Origin: Planktothricoides raciborskii GIHE-MW2
GTDB taxonomy: Bacteria; Cyanobacteriota; Cyanobacteriia; Cyanobacteriales; Laspinemataceae
Direction: 5' to 3'
Assembly (NCBI RefSeq): GCF_040564635.1
Contig: NZ_CP159837.1
Span: 6,993,001 to 7,057,000, forward strand
DNA length: 64,000 nt
Of the stretch, positions 36,572-45,502 are shown piece after piece (positions within the stretch are counted from its first letter, which is position 1; the number at the start of each line of letters is the position of its first letter). The translations under genes were made by a program, and so were the position numbers. The notes beneath the pieces are model-generated. The model made no database searches, was not told where the DNA came from, and saw only the letters and a list, made by a program, of their open reading frames with translations.

Positions 36572-36897
36572 GAATCCATTCGTTTCAAAGCTTAATCCCA
36601 GAGGGTACAGAGGTAAATATCTCTCTGTACCCTCTGTGTCTCTGTGGTCAATTTCATCCCCATTTCCTGGTTCACATTTACCATAAAAATAATGCGCGAT
36701 CGCTCTGGTACAAGAAACCGGGTTTCTATGACAATTTTTGCTCTATGGCGAAGATTTGGGCAAGAAACCCGGTTTCTCATCTCCACCCACGGGCGATCGC
36801 CTCTACCTCAAATCCAAGAAACCCGGTTTCCCAGCTTCAGGGGCGCCCCGATGAATCAATTAAGCTAGAATTGTCCAATAAATTGGGGAATCAGAAA
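36572..36897. repeat. Hairpin and AGAAACC composite repeats before the Uma2 gene
   Basis: A 12-bp stem (36601-36612 GAGGGTACAGAG with 36623-36634) lies 30 nt after the preceding stop and may end that transcript. 36713-36777 is a full 65-bp composite AGAAACC unit, and a further palindrome lies at 36817-36830. An open frame runs through these repeats into the Uma2 gene from 36745, but this is an artefact of the repeat. Confidence 0.75.
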
Positions 36898-37695
36898 ATG
36901 CCTGTGGAACTAACTCGCGAGCAAGAACAACCAACGGAAAATCTCCCACTCGAAGAAGAGTGGACTCCCGAACTCCCCCCAACCGATTTAATATTTGACG
37001 ACGGAGAACCCTTGGAAAGCAATCGACATCGCATCGCCATGAATGCCTTGATTGAAGCCGTGACCCTAGCTTATCAAGGAAGGGAAGATTATTTTACTGG
37101 TGGCAATATGTTTGTTTACTACTCGGTAGAACAAGCCAGAAATCGAGACTTTAAAGGGCCGGATTTCTTTGTCACCTTAAATGTCGATGGCACCAAACAA
37201 CGTCAAGGGTGGGTAGTTTGGCAAGAACACGGACGTTATCCCGATGTCATTGTCGAGTTAATGTCCCCCTCCACTGCGGCAGTGGACAAGGGAAAGAAAA
37301 AGTTACTTTATGAGCAAACTTTCAAAACCGGACATTATTTTGTCTATGACCCCTTTGTCCCGGAGTCGCTACAAGGTTGGAAACTTAGCGAAAAATTCCG
37401 TTATGAAGAAATAACTCCTGACGAACGAGGATGGCTGTGGTGCGACAGTTTAGGACTATGGTTGGGTACTTGGTCAGGAACTATCCTGCGAGAGACAGCC
37501 ACTTGGTTACGCTTTTATGATGCGGCGGGTAATTTAGTTAAATTATCCTTCGAGTTGGCCGAAGAAGAACGAGAACGGGCCGATCGCGCACAAGAACGGG
37601 CTGTTCTCGCTGAGTCCAATCTTAAGCTGGAACAAGAACGGGCAGAAAAATTGGCTGCACGGTTGAAAGAACTGGGAATTGATCCTGATATCTAA
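36898..37695 (+). CDS. Uma2 family (DUF820) restriction-endonuclease-like protein
   Basis: This is a 265-residue member of the Uma2/DUF820 family, which is greatly expanded in cyanobacteria and has a PD-(D/E)XK nuclease fold. The active-site-like residues are the Asp of KGPDFFVTL, the Glu of PDVIVELMSPST and the downstream lysines of VDKGKKKLLYE. The C-terminal 60 residues form a coiled coil rich in Glu/Arg (ERERADRAQERAVLAE). I set the start at 36898 (MPVELTREQ); the longer frame from 36745 is repeat sequence. The substrate is unknown. Confidence 0.9.
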   Translation: MPVELTREQEQPTENLPLEEEWTPELPPTDLIFDDGEPLESNRHRIAMNALIEAVTLAYQGREDYFTGGNMFVYYSVEQARNRDFKGPDFFVTLNVDGTKQRQGWVVWQEHGRYPDVIVELMSPSTAAVDKGKKKLLYEQTFKTGHYFVYDPFVPESLQGWKLSEKFRYEEITPDERGWLWCDSLGLWLGTWSGTILRETATWLRFYDAAGNLVKLSFELAEEERERADRAQERAVLAESNLKLEQERAEKLAARLKELGIDPDI

Positions 37696-37704
37696 GCTGG
37701 TGAC

Positions 37705-37808
37705 AGAAACCGGGTTTCTATGACAATTTTGGCTTAAATTTTCAGATTTGGGCAAGAAACCCGGTTTCTCATCTCTATCCCCAGATTTGGGCAAGAAACC
37801 CGGTTTCT
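37705..37808. repeat. AGAAACC composite repeat between convergent genes
   Basis: Three palindromes (37705, 37755, 37794) surround one full 65-bp unit and one partial unit, between the Uma2 and NurA gene ends. As a GC-rich hairpin it may also end transcription from both sides. Confidence 0.8.
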
Positions 37809-37812
37809 CAGT

Positions 37813-39036
37813 CTAGGCAATAGAGCCCCGTTTGCGGGCTTCTTTATAAGAAGTGCTCACATTGGGCAACCCGGCTTTAATCATAAGCTGTTCTAACAGG
37901 GCAAAAAATCGGGCGCGATCGCCTCCCCGAACCACTGCCTGATTATGGGCTTCTGCCAAAGCCACCGGATAGCCATAGCCTTTATTTACCTGGGCCAATA
38001 TCAGACTAAAAGCCGACTCGCGCATATCGTCATCTTCTGCCACCCAAGCAGGCAGATCGATCCGGGCAATTTCTGGCCCCACATGGACATAACAAAAATA
38101 GACCGCGTTTTCTGCCCCGTACAAGTCCAAAATTCTTGCCCTGCTACGCCATAGGGGACTGCGTTGCCCTGGTTGCAACACCGAAGCCCAAAAGGTAGTA
38201 TCCCGTAGCGGGTCAAAAATTTGACAAGGGGTTTTATCGTTATAAGCACGATGTACCGTATCCGGAGCGATCGGGCAATGAGTATAACAGTCCGGTTCTG
38301 GATAGGGACAAGCTTGCAACCGCAGAAAACTCAAAGACTCACTACTGCGAGACGCACTCAAATAGCCCACCAAAGGCACCCGGCAACGGCGCATTTCCTC
38401 CCAAGCAGCAAAAATAATCGATAAAATAATGTCGCGGGCATCATTGGGCAACGGTTCAAGCACCCAATAAATCAGCGAACCATCTACCATTGCCAACATA
38501 GGCATCTCGGTTTTTTCTGGTTTCAGTCCAGTTCTCACCGCAGTCGCCAACTCTGCTAAAGCCTTTGCCTCTGCTGCCGTTCGGCGGTGTCCCATCCATT
38601 CCTCAGTTTTAATGCCCCATTGCCGCGACACATATAAATCTTCCGGGCGATAAAATACTTCTGGAATACTATCTAATAATGGATGACGACTTTCCCCATA
38701 GTGCAACACCACCCGCCCAATATTAATTAGATAACAATAGGCAATTTCATGGTGACTGGGGGCAATTTGCGATCCATCGGTGGCCAAAATTGTATGCACT
38801 TTTGGCGGGACTGCGATCGCCGGACGAATATGCAGGGGTTCCACGGGGACGGGCGGGGAAAATACCATGCGATCGCACAAACTTTCCCGGCGTTTAATCA
38901 ACTCTGCCTGCCGCCACTGGGCTTTATCCAAGAGTTTTTGGGCAACGTCCAACCGTTGCCGGGATGCTTCCGCCTCCTTCTGCAAATGCTGACTAATTCC
39001 CTGCATTTGCTTGGCTAATTGGGTTAAATCTAGCAT
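37813..39036 (-). CDS. NurA domain protein
   Basis: This 407-residue protein has a NurA nuclease fold. NurA is a 5'-3' nuclease that in archaea works with HerA, Mre11 and Rad50 at DNA ends. The RNase H-like metal motifs are visible as TILATDGSQIAPS near residue 85 and AMVDGSLIYWV near residue 185. A coiled-coil N-terminus covers residues 5-50. HerA is not present in the window. A role in DNA end processing is inferred from the family only. Confidence 0.85.
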   Translation of the reverse strand: MLDLTQLAKQMQGISQHLQKEAEASRQRLDVAQKLLDKAQWRQAELIKRRESLCDRMVFSPPVPVEPLHIRPAIAVPPKVHTILATDGSQIAPSHHEIAYCYLINIGRVVLHYGESRHPLLDSIPEVFYRPEDLYVSRQWGIKTEEWMGHRRTAAEAKALAELATAVRTGLKPEKTEMPMLAMVDGSLIYWVLEPLPNDARDIILSIIFAAWEEMRRCRVPLVGYLSASRSSESLSFLRLQACPYPEPDCYTHCPIAPDTVHRAYNDKTPCQIFDPLRDTTFWASVLQPGQRSPLWRSRARILDLYGAENAVYFCYVHVGPEIARIDLPAWVAEDDDMRESAFSLILAQVNKGYGYPVALAEAHNQAVVRGGDRARFFALLEQLMIKAGLPNVSTSYKEARKRGSIA

Positions 39037-39793
39037 GATGTTTGATCAAGTCATCAAGACTTTATGACTATTGTGGCTCTTTTCGCTGACCAGAAAGCTG
39101 AATCTACAATACATTATCCCCATATTTTTCTTCCAAAGTAGTTTTATGACTCTCCAGATTAGATCATCAGGCTGATGACATTTTCCGATCTTGGGCAGCT
39201 AGAGGCACCAATTTTTTACCGGCTTCTTTCACTGACTTATTTCAATATGTAAAGTTTTTTAAACAACTCCCACCATCCCAAAATAATCAGTTAAAATCGA
39301 CGAGGCATATATGCGCCCTGTTTGCTCTAGGTCGCCCCAAAAAAATCGTAAATTTTGTGATTTTTTTGACATTAGGGATCCTCGCTCAGACTAAGCAATT
39401 TAACTTAGTCCAATTTTTACTCCTGGTATGGTTAAATTAATAAATCTTAGTCGATCAATTCATGGTTGAAAATGGTGGATTATGAGCGTGTCTATGGAAG
39501 ATATTATTCAAAATGTTTTGCCTAGTCTAAATCAATGAATTTTATTATCGATTTCAATAGATAGCTAAATCAAATAAGTGGAGAAAACAGATTTTTTATC
39601 CGTCTGTCTGATATATCATATTGATAGGTTTGATGGATCGGGAAATTTATCCGCTCTAAAAAAGGCGATTTTCCCAGTCTAGTGATTGATTAGACGAGAT
39701 AAATTGACTGGCGTAAGAATTTTCGCTGCTCCACAAACACCTATTAGACATATCGGCAAATTAAATTTATTGAAATATGTCAGGATTACTTAT
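39037..39793. other. Long gap before the polyprenyl-sugar cluster
   Basis: I see no supported gene. The region is AT-rich. A small hairpin GACTAAG/CTTAGTC lies near 39389-39410. A 17-18 codon frame begins at about 39482 (MSVSMEDIIQNVLPSLNQ) and then stops; it may be a fragment of a lost gene. The promoter for the following cluster is probably within the last 200 nt. Confidence 0.4.
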
Positions 39794-41008
39794 ATGTTAA
39801 AAAATCCGTTAAAAAATCCCTACCGAGTAATTATATTAATTGGATTGTTCCTGCGGCTATTATGGGCGATCGCGGTTCCCGTAGTCCCCGTATCCGATAG
39901 CAATGCTTACGATGTGTTTGCCCAAAATTTGGCCAAAGGAAACGGCTTTGGCTGGGGCGTTAACGAGTTAACTGCTTTTTGGCCTCCGGGAACTTCATTT
40001 ATATATGCGATCTTTTACAAAATATTTGGTCATACTTACTGGCCAATTATTCTTTTCAACCTATTGCTGGCGGCAGGAACCATCTGGGTTTCCATGCATT
40101 TGGCCGAAAAGTGGTTTAGTCAGCGAATTGCTATTTTAACTGGCTTCATCCTAGCATTTTGGCCTGCCCAAATCCAGTTTACCACCGTCTTAGCCAGTGA
40201 ATTATTATTTACAGCCTTGGTGATGGCGGCTTTATGTTTATGGCTGGAAGAAAAATTTACTCTGCGATCGCGAGCCATTGGAGTAGGAGTGATTATGGCA
40301 GCAGCTTGCTATGTCAGACCCACGGCATTATTAATTCCTTTTCTGCTATTATTTTTTCGCGTCATCAAAACCAGAGAAATCTTTAAAACCGTTACAGCCA
40401 CCCTGGTCATGTTTCTGATCATGGCCATAATAATTGCCCCCTGGTCGTATCGCAACACCCAACTTTTCGGACAATTTACCCTACTTTCTACCAATTCTGG
40501 TGCCGTATTATGGATGGGCAACAATCCCAATTCTAACGGCGGATATATGCACTTGCCAGAAGAGACAAAGGGAATGAATCAATCCCAAAAAAATCAATAC
40601 TTAAAGTCTTTGGCTAGAGAGCATATCAAAGAGAAACCTTTACTATTTATTCAACGTTGCATCATCAGGCTAATTGACACCCATAGCCGGGAAAGTATTG
40701 GCGTGGCTTGGAATGAAAAAGGCTTAGTATCTCGTTATGGTTCCGGCATTTTATTGCCCCTAAAGATTATTAACCAATTATATTGGCTGCCCGCTTTAGG
40801 ACTGGGATTAATCGGGATTTTGATCTTAGGAAAACAATATGGATGGTTGACAATTTTTACCCATCCAACCGTGGTAATATGGGGCTACTTGGCTGGAGTT
40901 CATGCAGTAATTATTTCCCAAGATCGTTATCATTTTCCCAGTGTCCCTATGATTGCTATATTAGCGGCATTCACTGTGGTCTATTGCTTGGGCAAACAAG
41001 ATAACTAA
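39794..41008 (+). CDS. GT39-like (ArnT/PMT) membrane glycosyltransferase
   Basis: This is a 404-residue GT-C membrane glycosyltransferase with about ten hydrophobic helices. The first extracytoplasmic loop contains VSDSNAYDVFAQNLAKGNGF, with the acidic residue expected to act in catalysis in GT39/ArnT enzymes, and then AFWPPGTSFIYAIFYKIFG. Such enzymes use polyprenyl-phosphate sugars as donors. A TTG at 39686 would lengthen the frame, but the ATG at 39794 fits the usual N-terminus. It begins a same-strand cluster with a donor-synthesis enzyme and a flippase-like protein. The acceptor is unknown. Confidence 0.85.
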   Translation: MLKNPLKNPYRVIILIGLFLRLLWAIAVPVVPVSDSNAYDVFAQNLAKGNGFGWGVNELTAFWPPGTSFIYAIFYKIFGHTYWPIILFNLLLAAGTIWVSMHLAEKWFSQRIAILTGFILAFWPAQIQFTTVLASELLFTALVMAALCLWLEEKFTLRSRAIGVGVIMAAACYVRPTALLIPFLLLFFRVIKTREIFKTVTATLVMFLIMAIIIAPWSYRNTQLFGQFTLLSTNSGAVLWMGNNPNSNGGYMHLPEETKGMNQSQKNQYLKSLAREHIKEKPLLFIQRCIIRLIDTHSRESIGVAWNEKGLVSRYGSGILLPLKIINQLYWLPALGLGLIGILILGKQYGWLTIFTHPTVVIWGYLAGVHAVIISQDRYHFPSVPMIAILAAFTVVYCLGKQDN

Positions 41009-41041
41009 AAAGCGTAAAAATATCGAAGGTAACAAAGAATA

Positions 41042-42473
41042 ATGAAACTACTGAAACATGAATTCAGCATCTTACTGATCATACTTGGCTTGTTTTTATT
41101 GATTAACTTGATCACAGTGGATCGTTTTACCACAGTATGGCTCGATGAAGTAATGTTTACAGATCCAGCAATCAACTTATATTTTGGAAATGGTTTTACA
41201 TCGACAGCTTGGTTCATCCAAACAAAGGAAGAAATGTGGGCTGGAAATTTACCTCTATATTCACTTGTACTCTTCTTATGGGTAAAATTGTTTGGGTTTA
41301 GCCTGCTAACAGTGCGATCTCTAAACTACTTTTTGATTATAGGATCGACTATCATGCTTTGGTTGGCAGTTATAAGACTAAGATTAGTCAACATAGCTTG
41401 GATCAGAATTTTCCTAATCATAATTTTTATTTCTGGGTACGGTATAAGTCTCTGTTATAGAAGTGGACGATATGATTGTCTCGGTATAATGCTTGGTATA
41501 TCTGCGCTCTTCGTTTATTCAGTCTCACTCTCAAAGCTACGTTATTTTTTCCTAATGTTAATTGGTATCCTGATTGTTCCCTCTGGTCTACAGGTATGTT
41601 TATTTGCTGTAATCATTTGTTTTCTCTTACTTATATTTTTGAGAAAATCCTTTGTCAAAGAAGCCTGCTTTATGGGATTTGGTATTATAATAGGATTAAT
41701 GATTTTATTGTGTTTCTACTATCTGAATGGAGTTTTAGATGATTTCATTAGCTCAGTGAATAGTTTAAAGAGTGTGACTTCAGGTAATTTGCCAAAGGAT
41801 CCTAGCCTTCCTTTTCTTTATATAGCGGCTTTGTTGATCATTATTGATCAGATAATAAAAAGTTATATTCAAGGTAATTCTCCAATAATATTTGGTATAT
41901 TAGCTGGTTTATTTGTGCCAATAATTATGCTAATATTCGGACGTTTTCCTACTTATTATTCCTGGATGGTTTATATTCCGTTATCTGTTGTAGTTTGTTC
42001 TTCTATGGAAATAATGAAGTTTCGATTAAAAAATCAAATATCTATTTTAATCTTAATATCACTGTTATTAACTTGTATGGTTGGATGGCCTTTGCAAATA
42101 GCATCAGCCGTTAATTATTGGAATGATAGAGACTATGAAAGAATTGAAAATTTAGTGGTAAGTAAAATATGTATCAAAACAGGATGGAGTCTATTGCGAT
42201 TACGCTGCTTATTATAGTGTCAAGAATATAGCAAAAGTTACTTTTCTACCTTCATATTTAAAGGTAATATCCGATGAAGAAAAAAAACAAATTACTATTG
42301 CAATTGCTCCATCATCACAATTTAACAATATCAAAGAAAAAATAGGAGGTAATTGGGTAGAGTTAGATGAAGGTATAAAGCCGAATAAGCAAAGTTTTCT
42401 CATGTTTAAAAAAGATTTTGGGGATAAGTTAGTCGAAAATTATAATTTATCGGTTTTTAAAAGAGTTGATTAA
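41042..42473 (+). pseudogene. Second GT-C glycosyltransferase, frameshifted near the C-terminus
   Basis: The first 391 codons (to 42217) encode a GT39-like membrane protein with about ten helices (TVWLDEVMFTDPAINLYFG carries the acidic loop). The frame then ends, but a second frame continues from about 42171 to a stop at 42471-42473, encoding a coherent tail (VSKQDGVYCDYAAYYSVKN and onward). Removing one A from the A4 run at 42164-42167 joins the two into a 476-residue protein. Either a true inactivating mutation, slippage, or a sequencing error is possible. It lies 33 nt after the first glycosyltransferase. Confidence 0.85.
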
Positions 42474-42761
42474 CAGATTATTTATGATTCGCTAGATTAT
42501 GGAAGAGTAAATAAGCTTAGACGCATTTATCGGGGTCGTACTATATTTGTAAAAAGACTTATTCTTTCTATACATCTCTTTACCTATCTATTTGATATCA
42601 ATTTTTTGCTATTGCTATCAAATCGCTGTAACTTTGATCGGAATGATAAAATAAAAATATCTAATGATTAATACCGGATATATGGCATAAAAATCGAAAA
42701 TCGCTAATACATTGAACGGTGAACGTTTGTAGATAAACGGTATATTTGAGGAGCCTGCAAA
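42474..42761. other. Gap before the methyltransferase gene
   Basis: 288 nt, AT-rich, without a gene. A Shine-Dalgarno-like GAGGAGCC occurs about 10 nt before the methyltransferase ATG. Confidence 0.4.
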
Positions 42762-43397
42762 ATGAATCAACAACTAATCTCTATTATCAATAGCTACCCC
42801 CTAATCCTGCCTCGTTTTTACAATTACCTCAGAATTCTGATCTTACCCCTTGAGGAAATTGCTAAATTTGTCCCAACATCGGGAAATATTGTGGATGTGG
42901 GATGCGGTTATGGTCTTTTGGATATTTACCTAGCCCAAACCGGCCAAAATCGCCATGTAATCGGCAGCGAATTAAATGGCAAAAGAGTGAGAATCGCTCA
43001 AACAATTTCCCAACATATCCCCAATGTCAAATTTTTTGAGAAAAATTTACTCGCAGAAAGTGATGTGGCCAATGTCGATCGCATTGACTGTATAATTCTG
43101 ATGGATTTGCTGCATCATGTGACTTATGAACAGCAAGATGAGTTAATTAAAACCATCCATAATATTCTGCCCCAAGGCGGCAAACTGGTGATTAAAGATA
43201 TGGACGATCGCCCCGCGTTTAAATATTACTGGAACTTGGTTCACGATAAGTTAATGACCAAGTTTGACAAATTGCATTTTATTGGCGCTAATAATTTGAC
43301 AAAAAAGATAGAGAAAATGGGCTTTACCGTGCAATTATCAACCAAGTTTAAACATCCCCTATACGCTCATTATTTGCTCTTATGCGAAAAAGAATAA
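42762..43397 (+). CDS. Class I SAM-dependent methyltransferase
   Basis: This is a 211-residue methyltransferase. SAM-binding motif I is NIVDVGCGYGLLDIYLA near residue 46. An acidic motif II lies in VIGSELNGKRVRIAQ, and LMDLLHHVTYEQQDELI fits motif IV. A strong Shine-Dalgarno precedes the ATG. In the context of a polyprenyl-sugar cluster it may methylate a sugar or the lipid carrier, but the substrate cannot be read from the sequence. Confidence 0.88.
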   Translation: MNQQLISIINSYPLILPRFYNYLRILILPLEEIAKFVPTSGNIVDVGCGYGLLDIYLAQTGQNRHVIGSELNGKRVRIAQTISQHIPNVKFFEKNLLAESDVANVDRIDCIILMDLLHHVTYEQQDELIKTIHNILPQGGKLVIKDMDDRPAFKYYWNLVHDKLMTKFDKLHFIGANNLTKKIEKMGFTVQLSTKFKHPLYAHYLLLCEKE

Positions 43398-43479
43398 AAG
43401 GGGCAAATTACGGTAATAGTTAGCAAAATTATATTGATTTAATAGATGAATACAATTGATGCTTTCAAAATAAATTAAG

Positions 43480-44406
43480 ATGAAAATTGCAGCATATTTA
43501 AAGGCGCTACGACCAAGACAATGGACAAAAAATCTGATCGTTTTTGCCGCTCCACTGTTTGCGTTTAGTATTAATCAGCAATCCCTCCTGGGTAGCTTGC
43601 TCGCACTGGCGTTGTTTTGTGGCGCATCGAGTAGTTTCTATTTACTCAATGATATTGCCGATGTAGAAGCAGACCGGCGCCATCCCGTAAAATGTAATCG
43701 CCCCATTGCGGCTGGTTTAGTCAAGATTCCCGTAGCGATCGCCATGGCAGCGATTCTGTTAGGAGGTGCCTTAATCTTGGGCTGGCTGCGATCGCCTTTA
43801 TTGGGCGCAACCATCTTATCCTACGCCATCCTGCAAATTGCCTACAACCTCAAGCTAAAACACACAGTAATTCTTGATGTCATGGCGATCGCTGCTGGGT
43901 TTGTCCTGCGTGCTTGTGCCGGGGCAGCAGCCACGGGAATTGTTTTATCTCCTTGGTTTATGTTATGTACCGCGATGCTGGCGTTATTTTTAGGCATAGA
44001 AAAGCGCAAAGCCGAACTACGATTACTCAAAATAAAAGGCGGAAAAACCAGGGCTGTATTGCGACGTTATTCCTTAAATTTGTTGCTACGCATGGAAAGC
44101 GTCGTCACCAATGGAGCGATTATTACCTATGCGATTTGGAGCGCTGGCCCGATTGTCAAGGGAGCATCAACCCCTTGGATGATGTTAACATTACCCTTTG
44201 TCCTCTATGGGATGTTTCGTTATCAATTACTCAGTGACCCTAGAGAAATTTCTAGTATCGATAAAAATGAAGCTGAAACAGGTGGGGAAACCGAGCGACC
44301 GGAAGAAGTGTTATTAAAAGACTTCCCGATTAGATTAACAGTTTTGAGTTGGGTAATGACCACTTTTATCATTATGTATTTAAACCGCCAGGGAATCATC
44401 ACATAG
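43480..44406 (+). CDS. Decaprenyl-phosphate phosphoribosyltransferase-like UbiA-family protein
   Basis: This 308-residue UbiA-superfamily membrane protein has about eight helices. The metal/diphosphate motif is N57-D58-xx-D61-xxx-D65 (NDIADVEADRRHPVKCNRPI), characteristic of DPPR synthases. The N-terminal ALRPRQWTKNLIVFAAPLF is also typical of that subgroup rather than of chlorophyll or quinone prenyltransferases. In mycobacteria this enzyme joins PRPP to decaprenyl phosphate, the first step to decaprenyl-phosphoryl-arabinose. Neighbouring HAD phosphatase, small transporter and GT-C genes fit a pentose-phospholipid pathway. The lipid length and final sugar are unknown. Confidence 0.88.
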   Translation: MKIAAYLKALRPRQWTKNLIVFAAPLFAFSINQQSLLGSLLALALFCGASSSFYLLNDIADVEADRRHPVKCNRPIAAGLVKIPVAIAMAAILLGGALILGWLRSPLLGATILSYAILQIAYNLKLKHTVILDVMAIAAGFVLRACAGAAATGIVLSPWFMLCTAMLALFLGIEKRKAELRLLKIKGGKTRAVLRRYSLNLLLRMESVVTNGAIITYAIWSAGPIVKGASTPWMMLTLPFVLYGMFRYQLLSDPREISSIDKNEAETGGETERPEEVLLKDFPIRLTVLSWVMTTFIIMYLNRQGIIT

Positions 44407-44450
44407 TTGTCGATCTCGTCCCATGAAAGCAGAAACCAATTAAATCAACC

Positions 44451-44987
44451 ATGAGGAAAAATCAGTTTCCCCGAAAATCATCTCCGATAGTGGCTGCCAT
44501 TGAGCTTGATTTATTGATCGATCGTGGCATCAAAGGGATTATCCTGGATTTAGATAATACCATCGTTTCCGAAGACGATCGCTATTTATCTCCCGACGCA
44601 GAAGCATGGATTCAGAAAGCTAAATTACAAGGACTTAAGTTTTTTATCTTATCCAATGGTAAACGGCGTTATCGAGTCAAAAGCTGGTCGGCAAGGCTGG
44701 ATATTCCAGCCATTAGTCCGGCCAGAAAGCCCTTTCCTTTTGCTTTTTTGAAAGCCTTCGCCCAAATGCAGCTAAAAGCAAAGCAAGTTTTAGTCATCGG
44801 AGATAGCCTGCATACGGATATAATCGGTGCATGGATAGTCGGTTGTCCGAGGATTCAAGTAGCCAGTCTGCCTCACCCACCTCGCTGGTGGGAAAAATTA
44901 ATCGGTAAATGGGTCCAAAAACCATATCCATCAAACTATGAACTTTGGCAAATGGATCCAATGTATGAAAATATTGAAAATAATTAG
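44451..44987 (+). CDS. YqeG family HAD-type phosphatase
   Basis: This 178-residue HAD phosphatase has motif I GIILDLDNTIVSEDD (D33 nucleophile, D35), motif II FILSNGKRRYR, a motif III lysine in ARKPFPFAFLKAF and motif IV VIGDSLHTDIIGA. YqeG proteins are of uncertain substrate. Its position 44 nt after the DPPR-synthase-like gene suggests it could remove the 5-phosphate from polyprenyl-phosphoryl-phosphoribose, a step whose enzyme varies between organisms. That link is inferred only from gene order. Confidence 0.9.
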   Translation: MRKNQFPRKSSPIVAAIELDLLIDRGIKGIILDLDNTIVSEDDRYLSPDAEAWIQKAKLQGLKFFILSNGKRRYRVKSWSARLDIPAISPARKPFPFAFLKAFAQMQLKAKQVLVIGDSLHTDIIGAWIVGCPRIQVASLPHPPRWWEKLIGKWVQKPYPSNYELWQMDPMYENIENN

Positions 44988-44996
44988 AGTTGTCTC

Positions 44997-45335
44997 ATGG
45001 TAAATAATTTAATTTTTAGCCTGTTTATCCTGCTGGCCGTTGGACTGAATACTGGCGGTCAAGTTCTCTTAAAAATGGGAACGGGTCAAAATCCCTTGAA
45101 TCTTTATTTAATTGGTGGACTGGGGCTGTATGCGATCGGTACAGTTTTTTATATTCTGGTTCTCGGTAAGTTTAATTTATCCGTTGCCTATCCCACGGTG
45201 ATTGGATTAACCTTGATTGCCACGACCATATCAGGAATGTTTTTTCTCCAGGAAAAAGTAACGTTTATCCAATGGATGGGAGTTGGTTTAATGATCGGGG
45301 GTATTTCGGCAATATCCTTGGGCAAAATTTGGTAA
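44997..45335 (+). CDS. Small multidrug-resistance-type (EamA/SMR) membrane protein
   Basis: This 112-residue protein with four hydrophobic helices belongs to the drug/metabolite transporter superfamily. Its length and sequence (VGLNTGGQVLLKMG, LSVAYPTVIGLTLIATTISG, WMGVGLMIGGISAISLG) resemble ArnE/ArnF-type flippase subunits, which move polyprenyl-phosphate-aminoarabinose across the membrane. It begins 9 nt after the HAD gene stop, so is cotranscribed. Given the neighbours, flipping a polyprenyl-phosphate-sugar is a reasonable inference; a general small-molecule exporter is the alternative. Confidence 0.85.
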   Translation: MVNNLIFSLFILLAVGLNTGGQVLLKMGTGQNPLNLYLIGGLGLYAIGTVFYILVLGKFNLSVAYPTVIGLTLIATTISGMFFLQEKVTFIQWMGVGLMIGGISAISLGKIW

Positions 45336-45502
45336 TTTTTGACAAATTAAAGCACAAAATTAATTCGCCCATCAACATAGTATATAATAGCAAAAAAATC
45401 CCAAAAATTAATGTAAATTATCATAATATGGCAAATTTGGCTACATTATTGCTAATCCTTATGATTGGGAATACAGATAAATTGCTATGCTACCTTGGGC
45501 AA

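Noticed and set aside
36745-36897. N-terminal extension of the Uma2 protein
   Set aside because: The extra 51 codons are repeat sequence; MPVELTREQ at 36898 gives the normal Uma2 start.
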